This document shows, in pieces, positions 20,682 to 32,734 of a stretch of DNA of 64,000 bases (positions are counted from its first letter, which is position 1; each line of letters opens with the position of its first letter). Where the stretch lies: positions 124,001 to 188,000 of the forward strand of contig JNEN01000858.1 of NCBI GenBank assembly GCA_000697355.1. Reading direction: 5' to 3'. The translations under genes were made by a program, and so were the position numbers. Under the pieces are notes generated by a model, which saw only the letters and a program-made list of their open reading frames with translations, was not told the DNA's origin and did not search any database. This DNA comes from Syncephalastrum monosporum B8922 (taxonomy: Eukaryota; Mucoromycota; Mucoromycetes; Mucorales; Syncephalastraceae).

Positions 20682-21910
20682 TTAACAACGGCCCTCTGTT
20701 CCTCGAAGGCTTTGCCGCTGGTCGACGAAACGCGGCGATTTGAGACCATTATAACTGAGACGCTTCATGTCAACCGAGGCAGGACGACGCATGGCGGGTT
20801 GTTGTTGGCTCGTTGGGGGGGCTATGTGTGTATGTCATTGGTCATTCCCTTGCCTGTCTACTCAACGAACAAATTGTGTGTGACTTACAACGCAGAAAAT
20901 CGGTAGGGCCATTGTATGGACGAATCTTGGCCAGGGGGTTGGACACATTGTCAATATAGGCCTTCTTGGCTAGGTAGAGTAGTAACAAGATGAAATCAGT
21001 GCATTTAGTACACACAGACCTCGACCTCGCCTAGAAATTTATAATGACATACCGGTTGCCGGGTGCTCGAAAATAATCAACGCACGGGTATCATCCATCC
21101 ACTTGATCCGGTAACCGCCTCGCGTGTTCTCATACTCGCGGAAAATATCGTGCAGGTGGTGGGTCTTGAACGCAGCTGGAAAGTCGTGGCAGTCCAAGAT
21201 GACCGTGGGTTCATCTACTAAGGGTACCTCGGCTAAAAGCAAAAGAAAAAGAAAACGAGAAAAAATGAGGAGACGAACAAAACCAAAACAAAAGCCAGAG
21301 TCAATCCCCTTCGCTCCCCTAAATCCCTCTCCATGACAGATAACGATAATGATATAAAGTACGAATTTAAATATATATATTTACCTGGTGGCTCCATGAA
21401 GGGATCCATGAGGCGACTGGCCCGCTTGCTGCTCCTTCTGTTCTGGCGAGCGGCATCTTCCGAGTCGTCGTAGCGGTCGTACTGACGCAGAAGTTCTTCC
21501 CAATTTTCCTGCTCGCCCGCCATGGCGTCGTGCAAGGACAGATTCTCCAGCGCAGCGTGCAATTTGTCTGTGCTGCTGCTTCGCCGGCTGTGCGAGTCGT
21601 CGAGGCGCATCGAGAAGCGGTGGTTGGCGGGCGTGGAAGGAATACTGTTGTCCATGTCCGAGATGCCATCCTCATCAAAGCTGGCCTTGCTCTGGCGATG
21701 AGACCAGTTCCGAGACGCCCGTCGGTTCTCCACGTCTTCACTGCGGCGATTGTTCTTGTTATTGTTCAAGCTCATCCGACGGTCATCCTCATCAAAGACG
21801 ATCCCGTTGCCGTTGCGAAAGGTGTCAGACTGGCTGCCGGAGCGCCGATGGACAGGCACATAATGGCCCTGCTGCTGGTTGTGGTTCTTGGTGGCTGTGT
21901 TGACGTCCAT
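20682..21910 (-). CDS. R3HCC1/R3HCC1L-like protein with a C-terminal RRM-like domain
   Basis: Exons on the minus strand: 21910-21385, 21232-21053, 20969-20889, 20821-20682 (308 aa). The first ~175 residues are Asp/Ser/Arg/Asn-rich and disordered, with the hydrophobic patch [14 protein letters not shown]. Then comes a compact fold, [50 protein letters not shown] and [19 protein letters not shown], the strand-helix pattern of the RNA-recognition-like domain in animal R3HCC1 proteins (the motif of a 'DFP..kThdL...F..y' start and 'ikWvDDthal' strand). The tail is basic and Ser-rich. Start at 21910 begins MDVNTATK. Role unknown; RNA binding is an inference from the fold. Confidence 0.78.
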
Positions 21911-22922
21911 CACGTAAAATGACAAGTTCAATAGGTATGAAAGAAAGGGAAATGTGTATAAATCTGGGGATTGCAAGGGTGAAGGAATGAAAGAGAAGGA
22001 AAGAAAGGCAGGATGAGGAACAGAGAGAGTTCAAAGGACAAAACAAAAGAAGGTGAGATGAGGTAAAAGAAGAAAAAGAAAAAAAAGAAAAAAGGAAGAG
22101 ACAGAGGAAGGGAGAGAAAGAGGAACGATAAGAAAAAAGGTGAAGAAAAGAGAGAGAGAGAGAGAAAGGGCGGCAAAACGAAGCAAACCAAAGATGGGAT
22201 GAGCAAAAAACGTGTGTGTGTGAGAAACCGATGAGTTGCCGCACGCCACCGACCCCATTAAAGACTGCGCTGTGTTGCCATTTTTTCATTTTCCAGCTGT
22301 GGCAAGGTTTCCTATTAGTCTTAGTGCTCTATGCCGTCTGTGTATGACATTATCTACATTGCGGGGCAATAGAGCTAATTTCATCATCTCCTTCTTTATT
22401 GGACTCATATGATTATTTCATAGTTGCACACTTTTATCTGTCTTCCCTTCTCGTTCGTGTGTTTATCCATCCAAATACTGTAAAATAGTCGGATATTACT
22501 ACCTGTTGTACCAATGTATCGGCTTTCAGGAGAATGTTTAAATGTAGAAACTTGTCTTACATTGAGAGAAGCGTGTCAAAAAGTGACTTGCTACTGTATC
22601 CACCTCACATATGCCTAGCCTTCTAAACTAATTTTATATCCGCCTTCGATGATAGATACCATATGCTTCTTCGAATCGCGTTTCACGCTTCCGTGTGTGC
22701 ATACACTGTCCTTTTTTCTACCATTTGGATAGTCAAACATTTACTCGCCATTCATTACTACCTTGAAGGACTAGCAGACGATATTACTGCATCGCCGCTA
22801 TTTCGTCGTGACTTCAAATTCTCAAAATCTCACAACTTGTAACCTGACGCACAAACCAAGTATCTCAAATAACAAGGAATCAGTTACTGCACTTCCTCCT
22901 GCCTCCCGCCTCCTGCCTCCTT
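21911..22922. other. Purine-rich leader and upstream region of the R3HCC1-like gene
   Basis: 21950-22170 is strongly purine-rich on the plus strand (GAAA/GAGA repeats, including an AG run near 22150), so the transcript leader of the minus-strand gene would be a CT-rich tract. Beyond 22300 the DNA is AT-rich without coding signs. Confidence 0.5.
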
Positions 22923-23037
22923 CCCTTAGCAATCTACACTGCTCTAAGCAATCTACACTGCTCTTAGCAATCTACACTGCTCTTAGCAATCTACACTGCT
23001 CTTAGCAATCTACACTGCTCTTAGCAATCTACACTGC
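22923..23037. repeat. 19-nt tandem repeat, six units
   Basis: The unit CTTAGCAATCTACACTGCT is repeated six times head to tail; the second unit has CTAAG in place of CTTAG, the others look identical. A CCTGCCTCC-type short repeat precedes it at about 22895-22922. The array makes no convincing protein, although one frame stays open across it. Confidence 0.92.
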
Positions 23038-26000
23038 TCCAATAAATATTACACATGGATAATCGTGCGCATACAAACATAGATGACATCACCTGAGACA
23101 GAGCACACTGACAGAATTTTTTTTTCATGCGCTAGAATTATTTCTTTAGATATTGTACTCCTATATAGAAAGAGCGAAACAATCTGCTGCAACTGCACTT
23201 GTTTCATTTTACGCGAATTGTTCTAGCAGCAGTCTTCGAACAAAGATGCTAATTGTAATTCAGACGTACGAACCTGTCAAACCCTCTGTGGAACCATCCC
23301 TGTTAGTACTACTTAAGTGTTTATCGTGTATTTTTCTATGTAAAAAGCCTCCATTGGTGTCGCCATTTCTTTGCGTCATGTATTGAGCCATTGCACGTCA
23401 TATAAAACCACATTCAATACAGCACAGCAGAGACGGGTTTCCCATGAGGCCCTAGTATACGTGAGAGCATGTCAGCAAAGTAATTCTCTCTATAAAAATC
23501 ATCTAATATCATCAGTCTTACTATTATGCCCCCCAGAAACTCCTTAATATTGCTGCAACTATCTTGAGATTTACTAACTTTTACCATCTTATCAGCAGTT
23601 CACGTCGTGGGTAGTCATTTGGATTGACTCTAGCTCAGTGAGGCTGTTATTTTCAAGTAGTTTCTTGTTTCTCGAGGAGCCTCTCTCTTCCGGCGAACTT
23701 CTGTACATTCAACATCTGATGTTCTGCATCGCCGCAGAGGAAACTTCGATTGAGTGAGCGCCAAAGCGGAATTCCTAGCAAGAAGACCGGCTATTTGTAA
23801 ATACGACAAGATTATTTCCATTGGCTAGATGGATGATAATAAATAGGTCGCTCATAAGCTGAGATGAACACTCTCAAAACTCTCAAAAAGATACGAATGA
23901 ACCCACTTACTGATGAAGTCTTTATTCTTATATTATTTAATAGCGAGCTGTGATAGAAACTGAGTATCAGAGGTCAATGCTGAAAGGCAGTTTCCCGAAC
24001 CGGATGCAGGACTTGCAGTTCCGCGAGCTGACAGCCATAGTAGCTTGGGTGGTATGCATAGCAGTGGTCGTTCACTTGCTATCCATCTCTTTTTCAAACA
24101 TGCAAGTACGCGAGATGTATCATCGCCAGAATTTTGAAGAAATCAATAGTCGAAGGTCAGCTGTTTTTTCGCCGGATTTAGCATTGAATGAAAACCAGTT
24201 GCTGAGAGCTTGCACCTGTATTCGATTATTCTGCAGCGAAACGTCCAGTACGTCTTATATTTGCCAGGAACGATGCCGCAGAATCCGTCTGTACTGAGTA
24301 ATTATTACGGGATACGCAGTATGAACATATCAAAGGGTATCGCACAAGAGTGTGCGGCTACCTGTGCCTATTTTACGACTATTCAGTGGTGATAACAAAA
24401 GTCTTAATATTTGTCCATCATTCAAGTAAAGGAGGGGATGACATGCCTTAAAAGTACTGGACGAAGTATACTGGCAGCACTAACATGTTTGTTTGGACCT
24501 ATATTCATTATACTACTTTTTTCTACACAATTGTGGAAAGTGTGCTCTATTTTTAAGACGGTATTGTCCAAAATACCATAAAAGTATGCATACTGCCTAT
24601 CACTCAGGGAGTTTAACTTCTGTAATTATTGTGATGTTTGGGACTTGCTGCAGCCGTTATACATTTTAATATTTCCTACATTCAGATAGGAAGCTTGGAC
24701 TAAGTACCAGATGGTAATCCATTCAATTCTGTCAGCACCATATTTGACTAGCATATGCACACTTTCTGTTGTTGTTCCAGACAAACAATAAAACACATTC
24801 ACCAGGTAGGTCACGTCATCTTTAACAGAAGTAAGGTGTGACAGATAACTTCTTATGCAAGATGAAACAGATTAGGTGGCAGCTTCTTGTTATGTCGGCT
24901 TACTGTTAATTGATGTTTGACGAGAACACTGCGGGGTGAATTGTTGGGTGTGACAAACAAGTAATATGGTGTGCAAGACAGTACGGATCATTATGCCTAC
25001 GGATAAGGCAAAAAAGAAGGACTACAGCAACAGCGGTAGACCGTTGCGGATGTGAGCGCATGTGAATCTTCAAGTCAATTGTGGCAAAAGCAAGGAATCT
25101 ACCCTAATTTTTAGCTCAAACGTGAGGTCAGGTGCTTCTTCTCGTTACCAAATTAATCAGCTAACCAAAATGATAATGTCACTCTTTTCATATACATGCA
25201 GAGTTAGAAGGATGAGCTCCATACTATTTTTACCTGTGCACAAATACACGCAAGAAACATGCATATGAATACAGGGCTTTTAGATCCTGCTGTTGGTGGT
25301 AGCGATAGTAAATCCTTATTTGCATATATGTTATGCTCGAGGGCATACATATGCAGATAGATGGCGTTCGTGGCAAAACAATTGGCCTACACAAGAGCGA
25401 GCCCTCGGTCCGATCCTTCTCATAGCACACTATCATATGTGTTTGGATTAATTTGGGATCATGTCTGAAATGATCAAACCGTGACAACGCGCGCAAAAGA
25501 CGTCACTCTACTATCCCTTGGTTTGATATTCTAATTTTCTGCTAAAATAGCAACCTACGTATTATTTCCGAAATTTTGACGTGTTGGCTGATGCAAAGGC
25601 ATATGAAATGAAACAGGATTGACAGCATCTTACTTTCCTTTCCATTGCTTCAAACAGATGCAAGCTCCGTAAGCACTGACTTATCATGTGGGTCTCCACA
25701 ACTCACCAGTCTATTACGATACTATGCGGATGTCCTGTCGTGTATGTGTGTATGTATCCTACCATGTTAAGTACAACTTCTCCCTTTTACAAATTGCGAA
25801 CGTGTTATCCACAGACCATATGCATTCACGGCTTTGCCGCGAACCTGTCTTTTCCACACGTGGACGTGATGCTATACTGAAATCAAGGCTTATCTTGTAC
25901 ATTGCATATAAAAAGGAGCGACCAGCGCTGCTTATGACTTCTCTTTGATATTCCGCGCAAAGAGGAGTTCTTCAGGTACATAAGTTAGATGGTCTTGGCG

Positions 26001-26880
26001 ATCATCCACGAGGAAAAAATGTTTGCGCGGAGGGAAGTTCGTGCCCAGTAGCATCGAACCGAGTGATCACCATGGAATACGTGGACGATACGACCACTCT
26101 GGTTGGCTCACGATGGAAGCTTGGGAAATGCCTGAGTAGGTAACACAATGATCAAAAAAAGAAACTTTTTTTCGCGCTTATACCCGCGACTCGTGGTTCC
26201 TCGATGTGCGTCGTTGTGCATATCGTTCAGAACCTGTAAAACAAACATCGCCGCGCATCCCTGAATTGATTTACCGGTTGATCAAAGAAAACGAGAATGG
26301 AACGAAGTATCGATATTCATAATAAAAATGTCTCAAAAGGTTTTTCCTTTTCGGCCCGATCAATCCGACCGATTGGTAATTATAGACTACAGACGGTCTC
26401 CCAGTTGACGTCCATTTGAGATATTTTTTCCTTCACTATACAAGGCCCTGTTTCGAAAGTCGTAATTACACATATGCAGAAAAATGACCCGTCTTGAGTA
26501 AAACACATATATCAGTCCAACGCAATTTAGGTAAAAAAGAAACCAAAGGGTGGATATGATGAAACATCGACGGCATTTAAAATCCAGGAAACCTCTCGAG
26601 TGGATTGTGGGCCACACGTGCGCCCGTTGATTGGCTACAGGACAATCGCCTAAATCTGGTCCCTTTTTTGTAGTTATTGTCAAAAAACAGATATACTGCA
26701 GAAATGGAAAGCAGTAAAGACGCTCATACCACCGCACATGCATACCTAAACCGTAGCTGGTGCTGGATAGTTCCAAGTATTATGCGTAAGGTACTCCAGG
26801 CGTGGCCAAATAAAGAACCACACGTGGTCACAGGTGAGGTCTTGCGTGCCAATGGCGTTGCTTCGCTGAGTTACACAGGG
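23038..26880. other. AT-rich gene-poor stretch
   Basis: About 3.8 kb with no frame I can support. The longest ATG-less or short frames (for example 23950-24297 and 26387-26776) have no known domain, no splice-linked neighbours and a noncoding composition. No transposase, reverse transcriptase or tRNA pattern was recognised. Together with the flanking spacers this is the largest gene-free zone in the window. Confidence 0.5.
26615..26826. promoter_or_regulatory. Two CACGTG boxes upstream of the SPX phosphate transporter
   Basis: CACGTG occurs at 26615-26620 and 26821-26826, both in the context CCACACGTG, about 410 and 207 nt before the ATG at 27033. CACGTG is the core bound by Pho4-type bHLH regulators in yeasts. 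The same hexamer is scattered elsewhere in the window, so its meaning here is only suggestive. Confidence 0.35.
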
Positions 26881-27032
26881 CCTTGAATTTTTTTCAAGTT
26901 CCCTTTAGTTTTCTTTTTTTTTTTTTTACGTCCCTTTTGTATAAAAGCAACGTCCGCCCTTGGTCTTTCGACTTTCTTGCATCTCAACTTTACCCGCTCC
27001 CTTCCTCAACCCAGCTTTCTTCGCTCAGCGTC

Positions 27033-29374
27033 ATGAAGTTCTCTCATACTCTGCAGTTTAATGCAGTCCCTGAATGGATTGACTATTATGTCGCGTACGT
27101 CGTACAAAAGACACCAGCATTTTGATGGTTTAATGTTGACACTTCTATCTCTTTTCTAGTTATGACCATCTGAAGAAGATCATTTTCCAGCTCGAGAAGG
27201 AATATGTTGAATCCAACACATACCAGCACCCGAATGACCTTGAAAAACGACCATCCAAGACTGAAGGGGAGGGCAACAAAGTGTTCCTTGAAGCCGTCGA
27301 CCTCCAGCTCGAGAAGGTGTTTGACTTTTACACGCAGAAGGAACAGGAGCTGTTTGCCAAGATTGATGAGGTCGAGCAGGCCGTGCGACATACCGAACAT
27401 ACCCACAGCCCGCTGGAACAGTTAGACTCGACGCTGCATCTGGATAAAACGGCTGGTGCATCCAAAGAGCAGCAACGCCACACGCAACGCCGCGCGTCCT
27501 TCGAATCCCGACTGTCCACCCACACGAACGACGGCGAAATGGAAACCATGCTCGACCAGCGCTCGCAGCTCATCTCGCTCTACGTCTCCTTGTCCGAACT
27601 CGAGTCGTATGTGGAGCTTAACCGCAGTGCCTTTGACAAGATCATGAAGAAGCACGACAAGGTTTTGGACGGCGATCTCAGACAGCAATACCAGAACAAG
27701 ATGGTACTCGAGACACGGCCTTTTATGCCGCAGACCATGGATGGCCTGCGTCAACAGATTCAGCGCGTGGAGCATCTCTATGCCGACGCCTTTTGCGGCG
27801 GCAGCGTCAACGTCGCCATCCGACAGATGAAGACCCACTTGCGCGACCAAATCACCTATGACCGGAATACAGTGTGGCGCGAGATGGTCGGTCAAGAACG
27901 CAAGGCCCTGTCTGCCCATGTCAAAGAGGAGGTGAAATCGTACAATTTGTTCGGCATCAATATCACCACATCCTTGATACGCAACGCTATTTTCTTCCTG
28001 ATCGCCATCGCTGCGCTCATCATCCTGCTCAACGTCGATATCTTCCAGTCCACGCCCAAGAACTACTGCTTTGCGGTCCTTATCTTTGCTGCCATCATGT
28101 GGGCGACAGAGTGTGTGCCGCTCTATGCAACCTCCCTCCTGCTCCCCTTCTTGATCGTGTTGACTGGGGTAATGTGTAACGACGACGGCACCCCTATGAC
28201 TGCCAAAGCTGCAAGCAAGGCGGTCTTTTCAAGCATGTTCAGCGATACCATCATGATGCTCCTCGGCGGTTTCTCTCTCGCCGGTGCGCTCTCCAAGTAC
28301 GGCATTGCCAAGGCTTTTGCGTCTCACGTCCTGTCGCGCGCTGGCACGCGCCCCCGTTGGGTCCTCCTGGCCATCATGTTTGTCGCTGGCTTCCTCTGCA
28401 TGTGGATCTCGAACGTCGCTACCCCTGTGTTGTGTTTCTCCTTGATTGACCCCATCATGCGCACTCTCCCGGATAGCTCGCAGGTCGCTCCGTGCCTGCT
28501 GCTAGGTATCGCACTTGCCTGCTGTATAGGTGGTATGGCCTCCCCCATCTCTTCGCCCCAGAACATCATCACGATCCAATACATGAGCCCCAACCCAGGC
28601 TGGGGTATCTGGTTCGGCGCTGCGTTGCCCATCTCGATCATCTCTCTCTTCTTCTGCTGGGGTCTTCTCCTGCTCGTCTACCGTCCCGACCGCGACACAC
28701 CTCACCTCAACCGGATCAAGCCGACTCGGGGTAGCGTCAGCCGCACGCAGGTGTTTGTCATGTTCATCACGATCGCGACTATTGCGCTCTGGTGTGCTGA
28801 GACAGCGATGGAGGCTCACGTCGGCAGCACGGGTGTGATTGCAGCCATTCCGCTCTTCATGTTCTTCGGTACCGGTATCCTCAAGAAGGACGATCTGCAC
28901 GCGTTCCTCTGGAGTGTGGTGGTACTCGCCCAGGGCGGTATGGCGCTCGGTAGCGCAGTGACTTCGTCCGGCCTCCTCGAGGACATTGCTCTGCGCATTA
29001 AGGATGGTATCCAAGACCTCGAAGCCATCGCTATCCTGGCCATCTTCTCCTTCCTCATTCTGGTCTTTGCCACCTTTGTCTCGCATACCGTTGCCGCCCT
29101 CATCATTGTGCCTATCGTCCAGCAAGTCGGCCAGTCGCTCCCCGACCCCCGCGCCAACCTGCTTGTCATGGGTGCAGGCCTTGCCTGCTCGGCTGGTATG
29201 GGTCTTCCAGTCTCTGGCTATCCCAACATGTCGGCTGTGATGATGGAAAGCCCATCCGGCAAACCGTATCTTTCGTCCAAGCACTTTTTGATCACTGGTG
29301 TTCCCACTAGTATTTTTGTCACCGTGTTGGTTTTCACCCTCGGCTACGGTATTCTCTCAGGCGTTGGCTACTAG
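27033..29374 (+). CDS. SPX-domain low-affinity phosphate:Na+/H+ transporter (Pho87/Pho90/Pho91 type)
   Basis: Moves inorganic phosphate across the plasma membrane or out of the vacuole and is gated by inositol pyrophosphates bound to SPX. Exons 27033-27094 and 27160-29374 (758 aa). The SPX domain occupies about residues 1-210: MKFSHTLQFNAVPEWIDYYV, YDHLKKIIFQLEKEY, then NRSAFDKIMKKHDKVLDG with the basic cluster that binds pyrophosphates. From about residue 290 follow some 12 membrane helices of the SLC13/anion:Na+ symporter fold, including ATECVPLYATSLLLPFLIVL and SPISSPQNIITIQYMSPNPG (substrate-site hairpin with the S-P-x-N pattern), and a second copy near SCAGMGLPVSGYPNMS-type text at the end. 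Length is a little short of yeast Pho87-91 (about 880-920). Which of the three paralogues it matches cannot be told. Confidence 0.92.
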
Positions 29375-29950
29375 ACAACGAAACGACGGCCGGCTGTATT
29401 TATATCTGTTTTTTTATGTCTCCCCATCTATTTAACCCCATCCCTCCTCTTCCCCTTTTTCTGTGCATACCTACCATCGCTTCTATTTTATTTTGTAAGC
29501 ATTTCTATATAGTGCAAATGTACATTGGATACCCTTAATACATTCGAAAAAAAAATGCATACTGTCTTCTGGAGTGTCATGGGCGTATTTAAGGCGTGTA
29601 TGAGAGGTGGCATTGTCTCTTTTGCCTAGAATGGGATATTTGCTGCCAATCGTAATCATAGGTACGTGGGCTGATCGGTCAGAATGACACATGGCAGGTC
29701 CGCGTTGGTTCCAGACATTTCTATGAGCGCATGAAAATAACCATTGATTTTGATTCAGTTGAAGTTTTACCTGGTGTTTCCATTGAGGAAAGCATTTACC
29801 AATTGAAGCAGATACAGTATCTTTTTATATCTACTGTATTTTCTACTCAACTCCCCTCCCTCCCAACGCAGCAGCTGCCTATTAGCCAGTCCTACGTTGC
29901 CAATCAATTCAATTCGTCTGTCGTCTCTTGGCTTTTGCCTTTTCTAGACC
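29375..29950. other. Spacer between the phosphate transporter and the HRI-like kinase
   Basis: 576 nt. T-rich transporter 3' flank at the left; the kinase leader at the right is CT-rich and ends TTTTCTAGACC before the ATG, which could be a leader-intron acceptor. No gene seen. Confidence 0.45.
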
Positions 29951-32504
29951 ATGGCAACTATGCTTTCGGGAGACAGTAGCGGTAGTGTTTCCGGCGACGA
30001 CTTTAACGCCACGTTCTGGGCAAAGCCTGGACTAGAGGAAGAGGACGAGGACGAGGAGGAGGGGGAGATCACTCCATGCAACGACGAGGAAGGCATGTCA
30101 ACCCACTGGCTCAGCATAATGGAGACTGACAGATGTAACATAGAATTGCCTTCGATCCAGTTCTTCGGCAGTCAGGACGCGAGTGACACAGCAGGCGAGC
30201 TGCTTCTGGGCAAGCAGAGCACGTCTCAATCGAAGCGACGCCAGACGAAAATGCTGCTTGTGGCACTGATCGAGTCGTTCTGTCGGTTGTATGGTGACAC
30301 TTCTCCCGATATCAACCACAAAATCTTCTTCCTCATTTGCCAGACCCTGCGATCGCTCGGCATTGTTGACTCTGAGTTTGTGGACGAAATGACAGCAGTA
30401 CGCTCGACCTTTCAGACTGCGTTCCAAAAGCTATTCTACACCGCAGTGGAGACAGTGCGCAACCAAGAGCTCTATGCGCAGCAGCATCGCATGATCACTC
30501 AGGCGCCCTGGCCTGGCCAGTCAAGCCACGACCAGAGCCAGTCTACGACCAGTCAGCTGTTCAATACCAGCCACGGATTCTCCACGGCCTCCTCGACGCG
30601 TCGCTCCTTCGTCAGTAGCTCCTCAAGCGCGACTGACTTGCTCCACTTGGACCTGAGTGTCCAGAACTCACGGTACCACAAGGACTTTGTCGAGATCAGC
30701 CGAATTGGCAAGGGCGGCTTTGCCAGCGTATGGCGGGCGCGAAATAAACTGGATGATATCGATTATGCCATCAAAAAAGTCAATCTGGGCCGCGACCTGG
30801 ATACCAGCCGCGCCAATCCCTACGAGAAGATCTTCCGCGAAATAAAGCATTTGGCGCGTCTCGAACATCAAAACGTCGTTCGCTACTACGCGTCGTGGCT
30901 TGAATACGCCGCACTCGAAAGCGACACCATCACACCCGAAGACGACTATGAAGAAGAAGACGAGGAGACGGATTACTTCCAGTCGCAAAAAAACCACTCC
31001 ACGTCCTGCGCCTTTGACTTTGAAGGTTCCCGGGAAGAGTCAAGTGGCGTAGATTTCCTAACCCCCCGATGTGAGTCACCCGACGAGGCTTCAGCTTTTC
31101 CATTGCACAGTCAAGGCTCTTGGATTTTGTATATCCAAATGCAGTTGTGTCCAGGTAACATCGCCATATCGAGCAAAGATAGCGAAATGAGGTCACGGAA
31201 TGTCGGCTGACGCGCAGACGATAGCTACACTACATGACTTTATTGCGTTCCGGAACAAGCAGTATGCCGAGAACCCGGGTCAAGACGTCGTCGATCCTCA
31301 CCGGAATATCGAGATATTCTCACAAATCCTCGAAGGCGCGGCGTACATCCACGAGCAAGGCCTTATCCATCGCGACCTCAAGCCGTCTAATATTTTCCTG
31401 AGCATGCCACATGAACACCACCACAATCATCATCATCGTGATTCCAAGTCGTCGCCGTCGTTGCGACCTCCCACGGACGCATCATCCACGCGCCCTCGGC
31501 GCAGCAGTGCAAGTAGCAGCGGCGGCTGTACGACATCCACGACAGCCTCACTCAGCGGGGGCCGCCCGATTTCCTTGCGACGAGAACATGACCATGGATT
31601 TTCATACGATGCAGTCGTGGAACCTGACAGTGGCCTTCGTGAATGTATGTGGGACGAGTCGTGGTGTCCCAAGATTGGTGATTTCGGCCTTGCCGCGGCG
31701 CATATCGTTGAACAGGATGCCACCGATTCTCCGCTGCAGCATGCATTACAGAAACGGGACGGGCGACCATCACCACGACGGATGCACACGTCTGGGGTGG
31801 GTACTCAGACGGTAAGTGGATGCTGACGGATAAATTGGTAACGAGAATCTCTAAAAAGGGTCCTACTGAAACGCGTTGATACGATAGTACGCACCACCCG
31901 AGCAAATGCTAGCCCAAGCTCAAGGCAGCTATGACGATAAGGTCGATATTTATTCATTGGGTATCATCTTTTTTGAGTTGTATTGCCCGTTTACAACGGC
32001 TATGGAACGTGCGGGTGATCTGGAGCGACTCAAGCAAGGCGTCTTCCCAGAGCATTTCGTTGAAAGATACCCCAAAGAGGTAAGTAAAAGATTACCATTA
32101 TAGGATGACGAATAACAAAACAAAATATTTCAACCGCCTTGCAAACAAAATATGGCCTTTAGTCAGCGCTCATCCTGTGGATGATGGACGGAGATCCAGC
32201 TCAGCGTCCAAGCGCTGCGCAATTGCTGGATTTTGAGCTATTTGCGGAGCCCAAGGTACTGCATGGAACATAAATAATACTGCATACGTGGCGTAACCAT
32301 TTTTGATAGGACCGCTGCGCGTTACTGCAAACACAGTTGCGGGCGAAGAGTGTGGCGTTGGATACCAAGACACGCGAGTTGGAAGCTCTATCGAAGCGAA
32401 TAGAAGACATGGAGCTTGAACGAAAGCGCCAAGTCGACGCCCTGCAGGACAAGGTCTCTGAGTTACAACGCCAACTCGCGGCGGCGAATAAGAATTCAAC
32501 ATAA
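29951..32504 (+). CDS. HRI-type eIF2alpha kinase (EIF2AK1-like; S. pombe Hri1/Hri2)
   Basis: Ser/Thr kinase expected to phosphorylate eIF2alpha under stress and dampen translation initiation. Exons: 29951-31154, 31225-31811, 31888-32079, 32163-32255, 32310-32504 (756 aa). The N-terminal region has the HRI-like helical segment MLLVALIESFCRLYGDTSPD and IFFLICQTLRSLGIVDSEFV. The kinase domain starts near residue 240: IGKGGFASVWRARNKLDD, YAIKKVNL, IHRDLKPSNIFLS, KIGDFGLAAAH, VDIYSLGIIFFELY. As in eIF2alpha kinases there is a long acidic insert between the lobes, and a second His/Ser-rich insert of about 100 residues between HRDLKPSNIF and DFGLA. The C-terminus is a coiled coil (LEALSKRIEDMELERKRQVD). 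PERK/Gcn2 are alternatives, but no RWD, HisRS or membrane segment is present. Confidence 0.88.
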
Positions 32505-32734
32505 AAGTCATCATCGTAAAAAAGACATTTAATAATATTGTATATACCATGAAACAAGAGGTGTATTTATGTAACTACAATCTCATAATGCGGTGCAGAG
32601 AAAGGGAGTTGAGTTCAATGAGTGATATGTGGTGTGTGTGTGCTTGTGAGATGAGTGCTTGGGAGCGTAGGTGTGGGTAAAAAAAAATAACAAGTTGATC
32701 AAATGCAAGAGAAATTACACTACAGGAAAATAAA

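Noticed and set aside
20341..20685. Plus-strand frame of 114 residues continuing cytochrome c exon 3
   Set aside because: It is intron read-through into the 3' flank; the spliced form ends properly at 20480.
22000..22289. Ser/Leu/Phe-rich minus-strand frames resembling membrane proteins
   Set aside because: They are translations of the GAAA/GAGA leader tract and lack any other coding sign.
23950..24392. Overlapping plus-strand frames in the AT-rich desert
   Set aside because: No domain, no splice partners and a composition like the surrounding noncoding DNA.
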